From assembly GCA_937927515.1 (NCBI GenBank), contig CALBDO010000018.1, positions 20,552-84,551 on the forward strand: 64,000 bases of DNA, read 5' to 3'. Source of the stretch: Candidatus Kapaibacterium sp. (GTDB taxonomy: Bacteria > Bacteroidota > Ignavibacteria > Kapaibacteriales > UBA2268). Positions within the stretch are counted from its first letter, which is position 1; each line of letters starts with the position of its first letter. This document shows positions 9,460 through 17,008 of the stretch, in pieces. The notes beneath the pieces are model-generated. The model was not told the DNA's origin. It was given only the letters and a program-made list of their open reading frames with translations, and ran no database searches. Made by a program: the position numbers and the translations under genes.

Positions 9460-11855
9460 ATAGTCATAAATTTTCCTTTCCATTCAAAATTGCTTACTAT
9501 ATAATTTCTCTTTTTTTGATATTTAATCCCTGTTTGGCCCAGCAAAGAGAAGAAACACAGCTCGAACCCCTAAAATCTTCGAAGACACAATTAGTTAAGA
9601 TACCGGTCGGGAATGAATTTTGGATTTGTTTTATGAAGAATTATCAGGAAAGTGACCCTAAAAGACCCGCAGGTGAGCTTTTCTTGGAGCTTTTCCTTAC
9701 TGGCGAAGAGGATACTAAAGTGATTATTGAGATACCTGGTATAAACTATCGAACAGAAATTTTTGTTCGTGGAAAAACTATTCAAAATGTTCGTATTCCA
9801 TCATTGGCCCAAGTTAAAAGCTTCCATGTTGTTGAAAAGCTAGCTGTACACATTGTTTCTCAGAAACCAATATTCGTTTATGGCTTGAATAGGAGATTTC
9901 AAACCACTGATACATTTCTTGCCTTTCCTGTTGAGGTTCTTGGAACTGATTACAGAGTGATGTGCTACACTGTATCGATTGAAATGCTTCCAATATTTGC
10001 AATCGTCGCCACAGAAAACAACACCGAAGTAACTGTTATCCCTTCTTTTGATACTGAATTTCACCCGGCTAACCAGCCTTTCAAAATTAACTTAAATAAA
10101 GGGGAAGTTTATCAAGTTGCAGCGAAATTTGTCCAATCTCCTAAGTGCGATTTGACTGGTTCTATCGTCCGTGCAAATAAAAAAATTGCTGTTTTTAGCG
10201 GTCATCAATGTGCATATGTCCCAACTAACAAGTCGGCTTGTAATCATCTTGTAGAGCAAATGCCACCTATTCCATCATGGGGTAAGCATTTTTACTTGGG
10301 AATCTTAAAGCCGAGGAGGAATTATACCTTCCGGGTTTTAGCAAATGAACAGGATACAAGAGTTTTTATTGATGGAAATTTAGTGAGAACCCTCGGTGCT
10401 GGCGAATACTTCGATAGTTTGGTCGACAAACCATTGCAAATCACTGCCAACAAACCTATCTTGGTTGCACAGTTCTCCCACGGATACAATATCGGAGATT
10501 CCATTGGCGACCCAATGATGCTGCTTGTTAGTCCCACTCAACAATTCTTGAAAAGTTACCGCTTTGCAACACCTGTGAATGGTGAGTGGCGACACTTTAT
10601 AAACGTTGTCATTCCCACTGTAGCTATTAAAAGTTTGCGTTTAAATGGTGTGCCAGTAGATTCTTCCTTGTTCGAGCAAATTGGAATTAGCCGATATTCA
10701 ATTGGATATTTGCAAGTGGAATATGGCTCGCATTCTATCGAAGCCGATTTACCTTTTGGAATGTATTCTTATGGCTTTGGCTATGGCAAGGACGCTTACG
10801 ATGCTTACGGAACAATGGCTGGACAGTCCTTCATTGAATACGAACCTGCAAAAGATACACTGCCCCCTCTCGTAGATGGCAATCCAACTCCAGATGGATA
10901 TAGGTTGATTATTCGTGACGATAGGGAGGACGATAGCGGTCTTCAAGGTATTTCAATCGTTGAGAAATTGGGATTCGATGTGAATGTTCCAAAAATAGAA
11001 TTGGGTATGCCCCAAGCTCTTATTGAATTAAAACCTACTTTATCTGGTATCTCGTCTCGTCTCTCTTTTATCGTAACGGATTTGGCCTTGAACTTATCAG
11101 AATGGACAATTTGTTATACTTTCGACCCTAATACTGGAGCCACCTACTACCAAATTTACCCCGGCATTTCAGCAAAGTGCAAAGTCAATCCTGGCAACCA
11201 ACTTGGTTTTTTTGGAACTGTCTCCATAGGTATTAATTCACCAAATTTCATCAATACTGGTAATATCTCTGCGTTGGGAAATTTTCAAAGCTCAAGTGGG
11301 TTTGCTGGTTATCTTGGGGCTTATTTCTCAAAATTCCTCAACGAGAAATTCGCCTTCGCCACTAAGTTAACAATCGAAAACTACGGTGGCGATATTGAAG
11401 CGCCAGATACAATTGTGTCTAAAATTCGTCTTACCGATGGTACTTTCGCTTCTTTTAAAGAAGGTCGAAAAATTTCTCTAAATGGCTTATTCCTTGGTTT
11501 ATCTCTTGCCGGTGAATACCATGTAAATTATGGTTTTTATCTTACTTCTGGCTTTGAAATCAATATTACCCTCTCAAAATCTGTAGAGTTTTCTCGGTAC
11601 ATCATCAACCCGCCAAATTACACTTACATTGATGGAAAGCGCTTTTTAATTGATGAGACTAATAATAAATTGCAATCGCTGAATAATTTACGTTTAAACT
11701 TTCTGGTTGGCTTTGGTTTCAATTATTTTTTCCATCGAAGATTTGCAGTGTTTTCGGAAGTTCTATACAAATTTCCTTTCAATAGTTTAGTAAGTGATGC
11801 CGAGTGGCAATATCATAGAATATCCATGAATTTAGGTTTAAAGTGGCGGTTTTAA
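9456..11855 (+). CDS. IgGFc-binding-domain protein fused to a C-terminal outer-membrane beta-barrel
   Basis: This 799-residue protein has a signal peptide, then a long region (about 40-450) with the IgGFc_binding family pattern known from human FCGBP and many Bacteroidota surface proteins: VLGTDYRVMCYTVSI, FAIVATENNTEVTVIPS, VFSGHQCAYVPTN, HLVEQMPPIPSWGKHFYLG. A beta-sandwich segment (about 475-575) follows. The last 210 residues look like an outer-membrane barrel: alternating amphipathic strands (GYLGAYFSKFLNEKFAFATKL; LNFLVGFGFNYFFHRRFAVF) and a terminal Phe (LKWRF). The domain therefore seems to be displayed on its own barrel. The gene lies between a T9SS-type protein (4-nt overlap) and a flavoprotein gene with no gap. 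The ligand is unknown; antibody binding should not be assumed. Confidence 0.78.
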   Translation: MNSHKFSFPFKIAYYIISLFLIFNPCLAQQREETQLEPLKSSKTQLVKIPVGNEFWICFMKNYQESDPKRPAGELFLELFLTGEEDTKVIIEIPGINYRTEIFVRGKTIQNVRIPSLAQVKSFHVVEKLAVHIVSQKPIFVYGLNRRFQTTDTFLAFPVEVLGTDYRVMCYTVSIEMLPIFAIVATENNTEVTVIPSFDTEFHPANQPFKINLNKGEVYQVAAKFVQSPKCDLTGSIVRANKKIAVFSGHQCAYVPTNKSACNHLVEQMPPIPSWGKHFYLGILKPRRNYTFRVLANEQDTRVFIDGNLVRTLGAGEYFDSLVDKPLQITANKPILVAQFSHGYNIGDSIGDPMMLLVSPTQQFLKSYRFATPVNGEWRHFINVVIPTVAIKSLRLNGVPVDSSLFEQIGISRYSIGYLQVEYGSHSIEADLPFGMYSYGFGYGKDAYDAYGTMAGQSFIEYEPAKDTLPPLVDGNPTPDGYRLIIRDDREDDSGLQGISIVEKLGFDVNVPKIELGMPQALIELKPTLSGISSRLSFIVTDLALNLSEWTICYTFDPNTGATYYQIYPGISAKCKVNPGNQLGFFGTVSIGINSPNFINTGNISALGNFQSSSGFAGYLGAYFSKFLNEKFAFATKLTIENYGGDIEAPDTIVSKIRLTDGTFASFKEGRKISLNGLFLGLSLAGEYHVNYGFYLTSGFEINITLSKSVEFSRYIINPPNYTYIDGKRFLIDETNNKLQSLNNLRLNFLVGFGFNYFFHRRFAVFSEVLYKFPFNSLVSDAEWQYHRISMNLGLKWRF

Positions 11856-12980
11856 ATGGATTTCGATGTTGTGGTAATTGGCGGCGGAGTGGTTGGTTTG
11901 TCTGCTGCAAACTTTCTCTCAAAGGATTATTCAGTTCTTTTGGTCGAAAAACATCCCTCTTTTGGCTGTGAAACCTCCTCTCGAAATAGCGAGGTAATTC
12001 ATTCTGGTATATATTATCCAAAACACACACTCAAAGCTAAGCTTTGCCGAGAAGGTAACAAATCGCTATATGAGTGGTGTGAAAGGAATAATGTTCCTTT
12101 CAAAAGAATTGGTAAATTGATAGTCGCTGCGGAAACCCAAGAGTTGCCCTTATTGGCCAAACTTTTAGAAAACGCTAAAGATAATGGAATCGATAATATA
12201 TCTATGTTAACTGGTGAAGAAGTATCGAAGATGGAGCCAAATGTCAAATCTATTGCAGGGCTTTGGGTAGAGTCCACTGGAATTGTCGATAGCCATAGAT
12301 TGATGGAATCTATTTTTGCTTCTGCACAGTCCAATGGCTGTAGTTTTGCATTTCGCCACTGTGTCGATGCAATTAGATTTTGTGGAGATTGTTATGAACT
12401 AACCGTTTCAACAGACACTGGAGATGTTTTTTCATTCTCATCTAAGTTTGTTGTAAATTCTGCTGGTTTGTATAGTGACCTTGTTTGTTCTCTTTTAGGA
12501 CTTGATATTGATGCTTTAGGTTATAGGTTGTTATGGGCAAAGGGACATTACTTCAGAGTTCATCCATCCAAACAACATCTTGTAAATCATCTTATATATC
12601 CTGTCCCACCAATAGACTCACCTTTTTTAGGTATTCATCTAACAATTGAACTTAGTGGCGGTTTAAAATTAGGTCCCGATATTGTTTTTCTTGACAAAAG
12701 AATACTAGATTACACAGTTCGAGAAGAACTAAGAGAAATATTTTATCAATCTGTCAGCAGATACCTCACTGGCTTGACCCCATCCGACTTAATGCCAGAC
12801 CAAGCTGGCATCCGTCCAAAGTTGAAGTACTATCGAGAGTATCCCGATTTCATAATCAAAGAAGAAAGTAAAAATGGTTTTCCGGGTTTTATCAACTTAG
12901 TTGGAATAGAATCACCTGGCTTGACTTGTTGCTTGGAAATTGGCAAGTTTGTTGCCAACTTGGTGAATAATATTTCTTAA
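11856..12980 (+). CDS. FAD-dependent oxidoreductase, L-2-hydroxyglutarate oxidase/dehydrogenase-like
   Basis: The 374-residue product begins with an FAD-binding beta-alpha-beta motif (DFDVVVIGGGVVGLSAANFL). It continues with ETSSRNSEVIHSGIYYP, the DAO-superfamily segment that is characteristic in wording of the L2HGDH/LhgO group. Later landmarks are VNSAGLYSDLV and PDQAGIRPKL, also shared with LhgO. The likely reaction is oxidation of L-2-hydroxyglutarate to 2-oxoglutarate, which would serve metabolite repair. The ATG directly follows the stop of the preceding gene, so it is probably co-transcribed with surface-protein genes, an unexpected partner. Another substrate for the same fold cannot be excluded. 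Confidence 0.85.
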   Translation: MDFDVVVIGGGVVGLSAANFLSKDYSVLLVEKHPSFGCETSSRNSEVIHSGIYYPKHTLKAKLCREGNKSLYEWCERNNVPFKRIGKLIVAAETQELPLLAKLLENAKDNGIDNISMLTGEEVSKMEPNVKSIAGLWVESTGIVDSHRLMESIFASAQSNGCSFAFRHCVDAIRFCGDCYELTVSTDTGDVFSFSSKFVVNSAGLYSDLVCSLLGLDIDALGYRLLWAKGHYFRVHPSKQHLVNHLIYPVPPIDSPFLGIHLTIELSGGLKLGPDIVFLDKRILDYTVREELREIFYQSVSRYLTGLTPSDLMPDQAGIRPKLKYYREYPDFIIKEESKNGFPGFINLVGIESPGLTCCLEIGKFVANLVNNIS

Positions 12981-13038
12981 AAGAAATGACTAAATTTACC
13001 ATCAATGTGTTAATTTTCATTTTCTTTTTTTGTTAAAA

Positions 13039-14328
13039 ATGAAAAAAGTACAACCCAAGAAAAAAAGGAAGTCCAAGATTTTTATCTATTTCCTTTGGGG
13101 AATGGTTTTTCTGTTGTTGATAGGCTTAGCTACAGCTGTTTATTTCTCTGTGTTTTATCCTGGGGAGAATTTTAAAACAGATAATTATCAAACTGGTAAT
13201 TTAATAAGTGCTAAGCAAACCGATTCCAATTTCGTCAAAGCTGTTAGCCAGGACTCTACTGATAATTATATAACCTTTAGCAGTTACAACGATTTTGTCA
13301 ATTATGATACTCAAAGTGCAGAGTCCTTGCATCCACGGTATACTGGTCGAAGAATTAACATTGCAATCATAGGACTGGACTCTAGAATTGGTACAAATAG
13401 CAACCACGCCGATGCAAACCATATACTGTCCATTCTCGTAGACAGTGGAAAGATAGAAATTATCTCGGTGCCGAGGGATACTCCAGCAAATGCCGGTTTC
13501 GACGATAGCACTGGGCAGAATAAATTAACAGTTGTTCGCGCTGTTCTTGGTCGCAACGCACATTTATCTGAATTAGCAAGAATCGCACAACTCGACCAAA
13601 TTCATTATTACGTCGAGGTCGTGTTTTCTCAAGTTGTTGGTTTCTTGGAATTTCTTGGTTATCGGGACCCAAAATCGACCCTGCAGTTGCTGCGTTCTCG
13701 GAAAGGACTTGGCGGTGATGATTATCAAAGATGTTACAACCAGGCTCAATTCATTCGTCAGATGATTTTGAAACATTTTAATAAGATAAATGATGGACTT
13801 TTTGGAGATTTGTTGATTCGAGGCGGTTTGTCTCTTGTAAGCACAAATCTAACCTATGATGTTGTGGATAGGATAGTCTCCAAATTAAATATGTATGGTT
13901 TTCCACGTTCCCAATCAGACATATACATCAAGATTCGCCCTCCAATGCAAATGAAATTAAAAGTTTACGACTTTACAGACCAGCAAATTGTTGATAGGCT
14001 AATAAAGCAAATTGAAAATTTTAATATCAAAAATAATGAAAGAGACACGAACCGAGTAGATGTATCTGCTTTGTTGCATAAAACTCTTAGCCTTGCCGAA
14101 GCGGATACTGCCAAAAACCCTAAAAGGGTTGTTACTCGTTTGTCGAATTTTTATAGTCAAAGGGCTTGGTTGCAAATCGAAGACAATAAAGAGAGAGAAA
14201 CCATACGCCAAAGGTTTGAGAATTGCCTTGTTTCTGCCTATAAAAAATTGAATCAGCCCTCAAATGCATTAAGAGTTCAAGAGGAAATTCGTTTGGAAAG
14301 GGAATTTTTTAATCTTAAACATAAATAG
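13039..14328 (+). CDS. LytR-CpsA-Psr (LCP) family cell-wall protein
   Basis: The track start at 13030 is a TTG; the ATG at 13039 gives MKKVQPKKKRKSK, a basic cytoplasmic tail, followed by one membrane anchor (FIYFLWGMVFLLLIGLATAVYF). The extracytoplasmic LCP domain shows INIAIIGLDSR, ADANHILSI and IEIISVPRDT, which contain the Arg and Asp residues that bind the polyprenyl-pyrophosphate head group in LCP phosphotransferases. KLTVVRAVLGR and a later helical region follow. LCP enzymes attach anionic or other glycopolymers to peptidoglycan in Gram-positives; in a diderm the acceptor is less clear. The C-terminal 130 residues (about 300-430) are helical and not part of the core domain. The product is 429 residues. 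Confidence 0.82.
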   Translation: MKKVQPKKKRKSKIFIYFLWGMVFLLLIGLATAVYFSVFYPGENFKTDNYQTGNLISAKQTDSNFVKAVSQDSTDNYITFSSYNDFVNYDTQSAESLHPRYTGRRINIAIIGLDSRIGTNSNHADANHILSILVDSGKIEIISVPRDTPANAGFDDSTGQNKLTVVRAVLGRNAHLSELARIAQLDQIHYYVEVVFSQVVGFLEFLGYRDPKSTLQLLRSRKGLGGDDYQRCYNQAQFIRQMILKHFNKINDGLFGDLLIRGGLSLVSTNLTYDVVDRIVSKLNMYGFPRSQSDIYIKIRPPMQMKLKVYDFTDQQIVDRLIKQIENFNIKNNERDTNRVDVSALLHKTLSLAEADTAKNPKRVVTRLSNFYSQRAWLQIEDNKERETIRQRFENCLVSAYKKLNQPSNALRVQEEIRLEREFFNLKHK

Positions 14329-14338
14329 GTCCTATACT

Positions 14339-14842
14339 ATGAAAACACTTGTTCTAATTAGACATTCAAAATCGGATTGGTCGGACCCAAACTTGACAGA
14401 CATCGAAAGACCTTTGAACAAAAGAGGTAAACGCGATGCTCCATTTATGGCATCTTTAATAAAAGAAAAAGGTCTCGTACCAGATTTAATTCTGACAAGC
14501 CCTGCAGAAAGGGCGTTGCAAACTGTAAAGTATTTTGTCGAAGAGTTTAAGCTCGATAAATCGAAAATAGTAATTCGCGAGGAAATTTATTCACTAGGCT
14601 CTCTTGCAATACGGAAATTGATTTCTCAGATGGACGACAGCCATAATGTAATTTTTCTCTTTGGTCACAACCCAGATTTGAGTACTTTGGCAAATCAATT
14701 ACTCGATGTTTTTATAGAGAATATTCCAACAACAGGAATCGTTTGTATTGATTTTGATTTTGAGAGTTGGAAAGAAATACTTAACAATAAAGGTAAACTT
14801 CGATTTTTTGAATACCCCAAAAAATACTTTAAGAAAAAATAA
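14339..14842 (+). CDS. SixA-like phosphohistidine phosphatase (histidine phosphatase superfamily)
   Basis: This short histidine-phosphatase-superfamily enzyme (167 residues) has the catalytic RHSKSDW at residues 8-14 (RHG-type nucleophilic His), then ERPLNKRGKRDAP, LTSPAERALQT and the second conserved His in LFGHNPDLS. Length and motifs match SixA-type phosphohistidine phosphatases, which in Escherichia coli act on phosphotransfer proteins. It follows the LCP gene by 10 nt. Its TAA abuts the TAA of the opposing gene with no spacer (TAATTA), so transcription from the two strands must run into each other. The substrate is not deducible. Confidence 0.88.
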   Translation: MKTLVLIRHSKSDWSDPNLTDIERPLNKRGKRDAPFMASLIKEKGLVPDLILTSPAERALQTVKYFVEEFKLDKSKIVIREEIYSLGSLAIRKLISQMDDSHNVIFLFGHNPDLSTLANQLLDVFIENIPTTGIVCIDFDFESWKEILNNKGKLRFFEYPKKYFKKK

Positions 14843-15643
14843 TTACTTTTTCTCCTGTATATCGGTTTTCAATATGCCACTGATAGAAATTTCTAAATTA
14901 TGATGCAGTTTGTTGTCTCTTACATTGCCTGGATTTTTCTGACTTTTTTTCGAACCTTTAGGGGACTCCGCCTCGGTTATGTAATCCACTTGGTAGGAGT
15001 ACTTTCGCTCGGGCATTTTGCAAGAGACTAATAACTGGTTGATTTTTTCAATTAAAGTTTTAGAAAACTCTTCTGCCTTCTCTTTCGCCGTGATAGTAAT
15101 TTTTTTCTTCTTCTTACCCTCGAGAATAGTTTTGGTTTCCGATTTAAATTGGTTAAGTTCAATTATAAGTTTAATTGTATAATTTAATTTAGGAGTAAAT
15201 TTATTCAAATTGCAGATAAACTGCAATGCATCTCTGCCTGCATTTGTTAAGTCTTGGGTGTTGGCATCAAAACCTTTAACTTTTTTTAGAACCAAGCCAA
15301 CTTCGAATGGGAGGAAATAAAGGGCAACATTTTGTTCTGTATACTGTTCGCCAATAGAAATGTTGATTGTCAAAGGGTCGATACATAACCAATTATCAGA
15401 TTGTACAGAGTATTCCCCAGAAGAACTAAGAGGAATAAAAAAAGAGCCATCAGAGGAGGACTTTACTTGAATCTTCTTGCCATCATTTTGCACTAAAAAA
15501 AATTTTGTTTCAATCGGTGTCATAGTTTTATAATTAAACACACGACCTTTAAGCAGAACAGTAGACTTTATTCCACTGTTCTGCGAAAAAATGGCCGTTA
15601 TGGAGAACAAAAAGCTTAAGATAAAAAAAACGGATAAATTCAT
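14843..15643 (-). CDS. Secreted protein with carboxypeptidase-regulatory-like domain and a degenerate OmpA-like C-terminal region
   Basis: The 266-residue protein has a signal peptide (VFFILSFLFSITAIFSQN), then a CRD-like beta-sandwich (VLLKGRVFNYKTMTPIETKFFLV; SSDGSFFIPLSSSGEYSV, about 28-110). The C-terminal half has an OmpA-like rhythm of strand and helix (LNYTIKLIIELNQFKSET, a lysine-rich loop EGKKKKKITI, then AEEFSKTLIEKINQLL) but lacks the GHTD motif and the usual peptidoglycan-binding Asp/Arg pair. I cannot assign a function. It is the last gene after hupB-type HU and the mS38-like microprotein on the same strand (24-nt gap). It may be a divergent relative of the PorE-type proteins seen elsewhere in this window. 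Confidence 0.6.
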   Translation of the reverse strand: MNLSVFFILSFLFSITAIFSQNSGIKSTVLLKGRVFNYKTMTPIETKFFLVQNDGKKIQVKSSSDGSFFIPLSSSGEYSVQSDNWLCIDPLTINISIGEQYTEQNVALYFLPFEVGLVLKKVKGFDANTQDLTNAGRDALQFICNLNKFTPKLNYTIKLIIELNQFKSETKTILEGKKKKKITITAKEKAEEFSKTLIEKINQLLVSCKMPERKYSYQVDYITEAESPKGSKKSQKNPGNVRDNKLHHNLEISISGILKTDIQEKK

Positions 15644-15667
15644 TTAATAAAAGAAGTTGTGAATAGG

Positions 15668-15763
15668 CTATCTATTCTTCTTCTTGTGTCGGTTTTTACG
15701 CAATCTTTTCTTTCTTTTGTGAGTATTCATTTTGTGTCGTTTCCTTTTTCTCCCGCAAGGCAT
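15668..15763 (-). CDS. mS38/bS22-like (AURKAIP1/COX24 domain) 31-residue basic protein
   Basis: The complement from 15763 encodes a 31-residue protein below the ORF-track cutoff: MPCGRKRKRHKMNTHK at the N-terminus, then KRLRKNRHKKKNR and a TAG stop. The pattern KRKRHKM-KHKRKKRLRKNR matches the COX24_C/AURKAIP1 domain of mitochondrial small-subunit protein mS38 and the actinobacterial bS22, and very similar microproteins are annotated in Bacteroidota. An upstream AAAGGAGAGG supplies a Shine-Dalgarno site. It lies 15 nt downstream of HU on the same strand. Expected location: the small ribosomal subunit near the decoding region, as inferred from mS38/bS22. Pfam assignment was not run. Confidence 0.8.
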   Translation of the reverse strand: MPCGRKRKRHKMNTHKRKKRLRKNRHKKKNR

Positions 15764-15778
15764 AGTCAATCCTCTCCT

Positions 15779-16090
15779 TTATTCAATTTCTTTATGATTC
15801 ATATTATGGTTTACCTTTTTCATAAACTCTGGCGATGGTTTAAATATTGGAACTATTCGCTTTTCCAACGGTACAACGTCACCAGTTTTGGGATTTCGTG
15901 CAATACGTGGCTTCCTTTCTTTCGATTTAAATACACCAAAGCCACGCAATTCAATTCTTTTGCCGTTCGACACTGCATTCATAATGGAAGTAAGAACACC
16001 ATCGACAACAGCCTTTGTTTCGATTTTCGTCAAACCCGTTGCTTTTGCTATTTCGTCTACGATGTTCGCCTTTGTCACATTGTTTGCCAT
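15779..16090 (-). CDS. HU/IHF-family DNA-binding protein
   Basis: The 103-residue protein has the canonical HU fold: helix 1 (TKANIVDEIAKATGLTKIETKAVVDGVL), the beta saddle motif GKRIELRGFGVFKSKERKPR, and the DNA-intercalating Pro in ARNPKTG. A tail of about 15 residues beyond the usual 90-residue length (FMKKVNHNMNHKEIE) is the only oddity. It bends DNA and helps compact the nucleoid, probably as a homodimer. It heads a minus-strand group with the mS38-like microprotein and a CRD protein. A Bacteroidota-type promoter (TTTG and TAATTTTG separated by 23 nt) lies upstream. IHF-like versus HU behaviour cannot be told apart here. Confidence 0.93.
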   Translation of the reverse strand: MANNVTKANIVDEIAKATGLTKIETKAVVDGVLTSIMNAVSNGKRIELRGFGVFKSKERKPRIARNPKTGDVVPLEKRIVPIFKPSPEFMKKVNHNMNHKEIE

Positions 16091-16126
16091 GTTTTCTCAA
16101 TTAATTTAATTATACATAAAGAAATG

Positions 16127-16161
16127 CAAAATTAAGAAACTTGAATGAATTATAAAACAAA
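16127..16161 (-). promoter_or_regulatory. Possible Bacteroidota-type promoter for HU
   Basis: On the minus strand TTTG is followed after 23 nt by TAATTTTG, which fits the Bacteroidota TTG-N17-23-TAnnTTTG pattern. It ends 37 nt upstream of the HU start codon, a plausible 5' leader of about 25-30 nt. The region is very AT-rich, so chance matches are possible. Confidence 0.35.
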
Positions 16162-16301
16162 ATAATCTACTGTAAGATTGTTGCTTTATTTTAAATAGGT
16201 TTAATGCATTTTTAAAATTGATTTTTGTATTTGAATGCTGATGCATAAATGAATTTTAGACTTTGGGGAATAATTTTAAAAAATATAAAAATAATTTTTT
16301 T

Positions 16302-16342
16302 AAACAAGCGTTTAATTAATTTTTTTAAACAATCGTTTGTTT
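16302..16342. promoter_or_regulatory. Tandem operator-like palindromes upstream of the TetR gene
   Basis: Two related sites lie 25 nt apart: AAACAAGCGTTTAATT at 16302 and AAACAATCGTTTGTTT at 16327. The second is an imperfect palindrome with arms AAACAA/TTGTTT; both share the AAAC-N4-GTTT core. They form part of a 25-nt direct repeat with T-runs (TTTTTTTAAACAA). The position, 18 nt before the GTG of the TetR gene and upstream of the RND operon, is where a TetR dimer would be expected to bind for autorepression. Binding is inferred. Confidence 0.5.
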
Positions 16343-16360
16343 TAAAAAAATGGAGCAATT

Positions 16361-17008
16361 GTGAGAAATGTAGCACAAAATCCAAAAGAACCAAGGGAAA
16401 GGATACTCGAAGCAGGAGCTTTGCTATTTGCAAAGAAAGGCTATGCTGCGGTGAGTGTGCGTGAAATAGCCGAAGCAGCAAATGTCAATGTTGCAATGAT
16501 ATCATACTATTTTGCTGGGAAGGCTGGTGTTCTAAAAGAAATTATTCTACGCTATTTTGATGATGTGCAAGCGATTTTCGATAAAATTTGGTCTCGAAAA
16601 CTTCGCTCCGAGGAGGCGCTGAAAACGTTTGTTAATGAGCTGGTGGATGTTATGAAGAATAAAACAATCTTTTGCAAAGTTGCTATCACCGAAATGCCTT
16701 TTAATTTGCCAGAATTTTCAGAATTTAAAGCAGAAGTTGCCCGAAGACATGTGGAATATATTCGTCAGGGTTTGCAACTGTTGAAACTATTCGTCGAAGA
16801 CGAACGCCTAAATTCAATCATCGCACCAGCAGCAATTTCTCTGATTTTTTCGCATTTTCTCTTTCTACCGTTCATTGAAAAGGTTTGGAATATCGAAATT
16901 AACGATGAATATTATGATTTGTATGCCAAAACGATTTCCACACTTCTGTTCGATGGTCTAAATGGAATTAAGTCAAGTTTTAAAAATCTCATAGGGGATG
17001 TAAAATGA
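16361..17008 (+). CDS. TetR-family transcriptional regulator of the RND efflux operon
   Basis: Translation starts at a GTG (GTG AGA AAT GTA) with a GGAG 6 nt upstream. The 215-residue protein has the TetR N-terminal helix-turn-helix (RERILEAGALLFAKKGYAAVSVREIAEAANVNVAMISYYFAGKAGVL, about residues 12-58), followed by a helical ligand domain with no family-specific motif I can name. It overlaps the tolC-like gene by 4 nt and precedes a complete RND system, so it is very probably its local repressor. The paired palindromes just upstream are the likely operator. Inducer unknown. Confidence 0.9.
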   Translation: MRNVAQNPKEPRERILEAGALLFAKKGYAAVSVREIAEAANVNVAMISYYFAGKAGVLKEIILRYFDDVQAIFDKIWSRKLRSEEALKTFVNELVDVMKNKTIFCKVAITEMPFNLPEFSEFKAEVARRHVEYIRQGLQLLKLFVEDERLNSIIAPAAISLIFSHFLFLPFIEKVWNIEINDEYYDLYAKTISTLLFDGLNGIKSSFKNLIGDVK

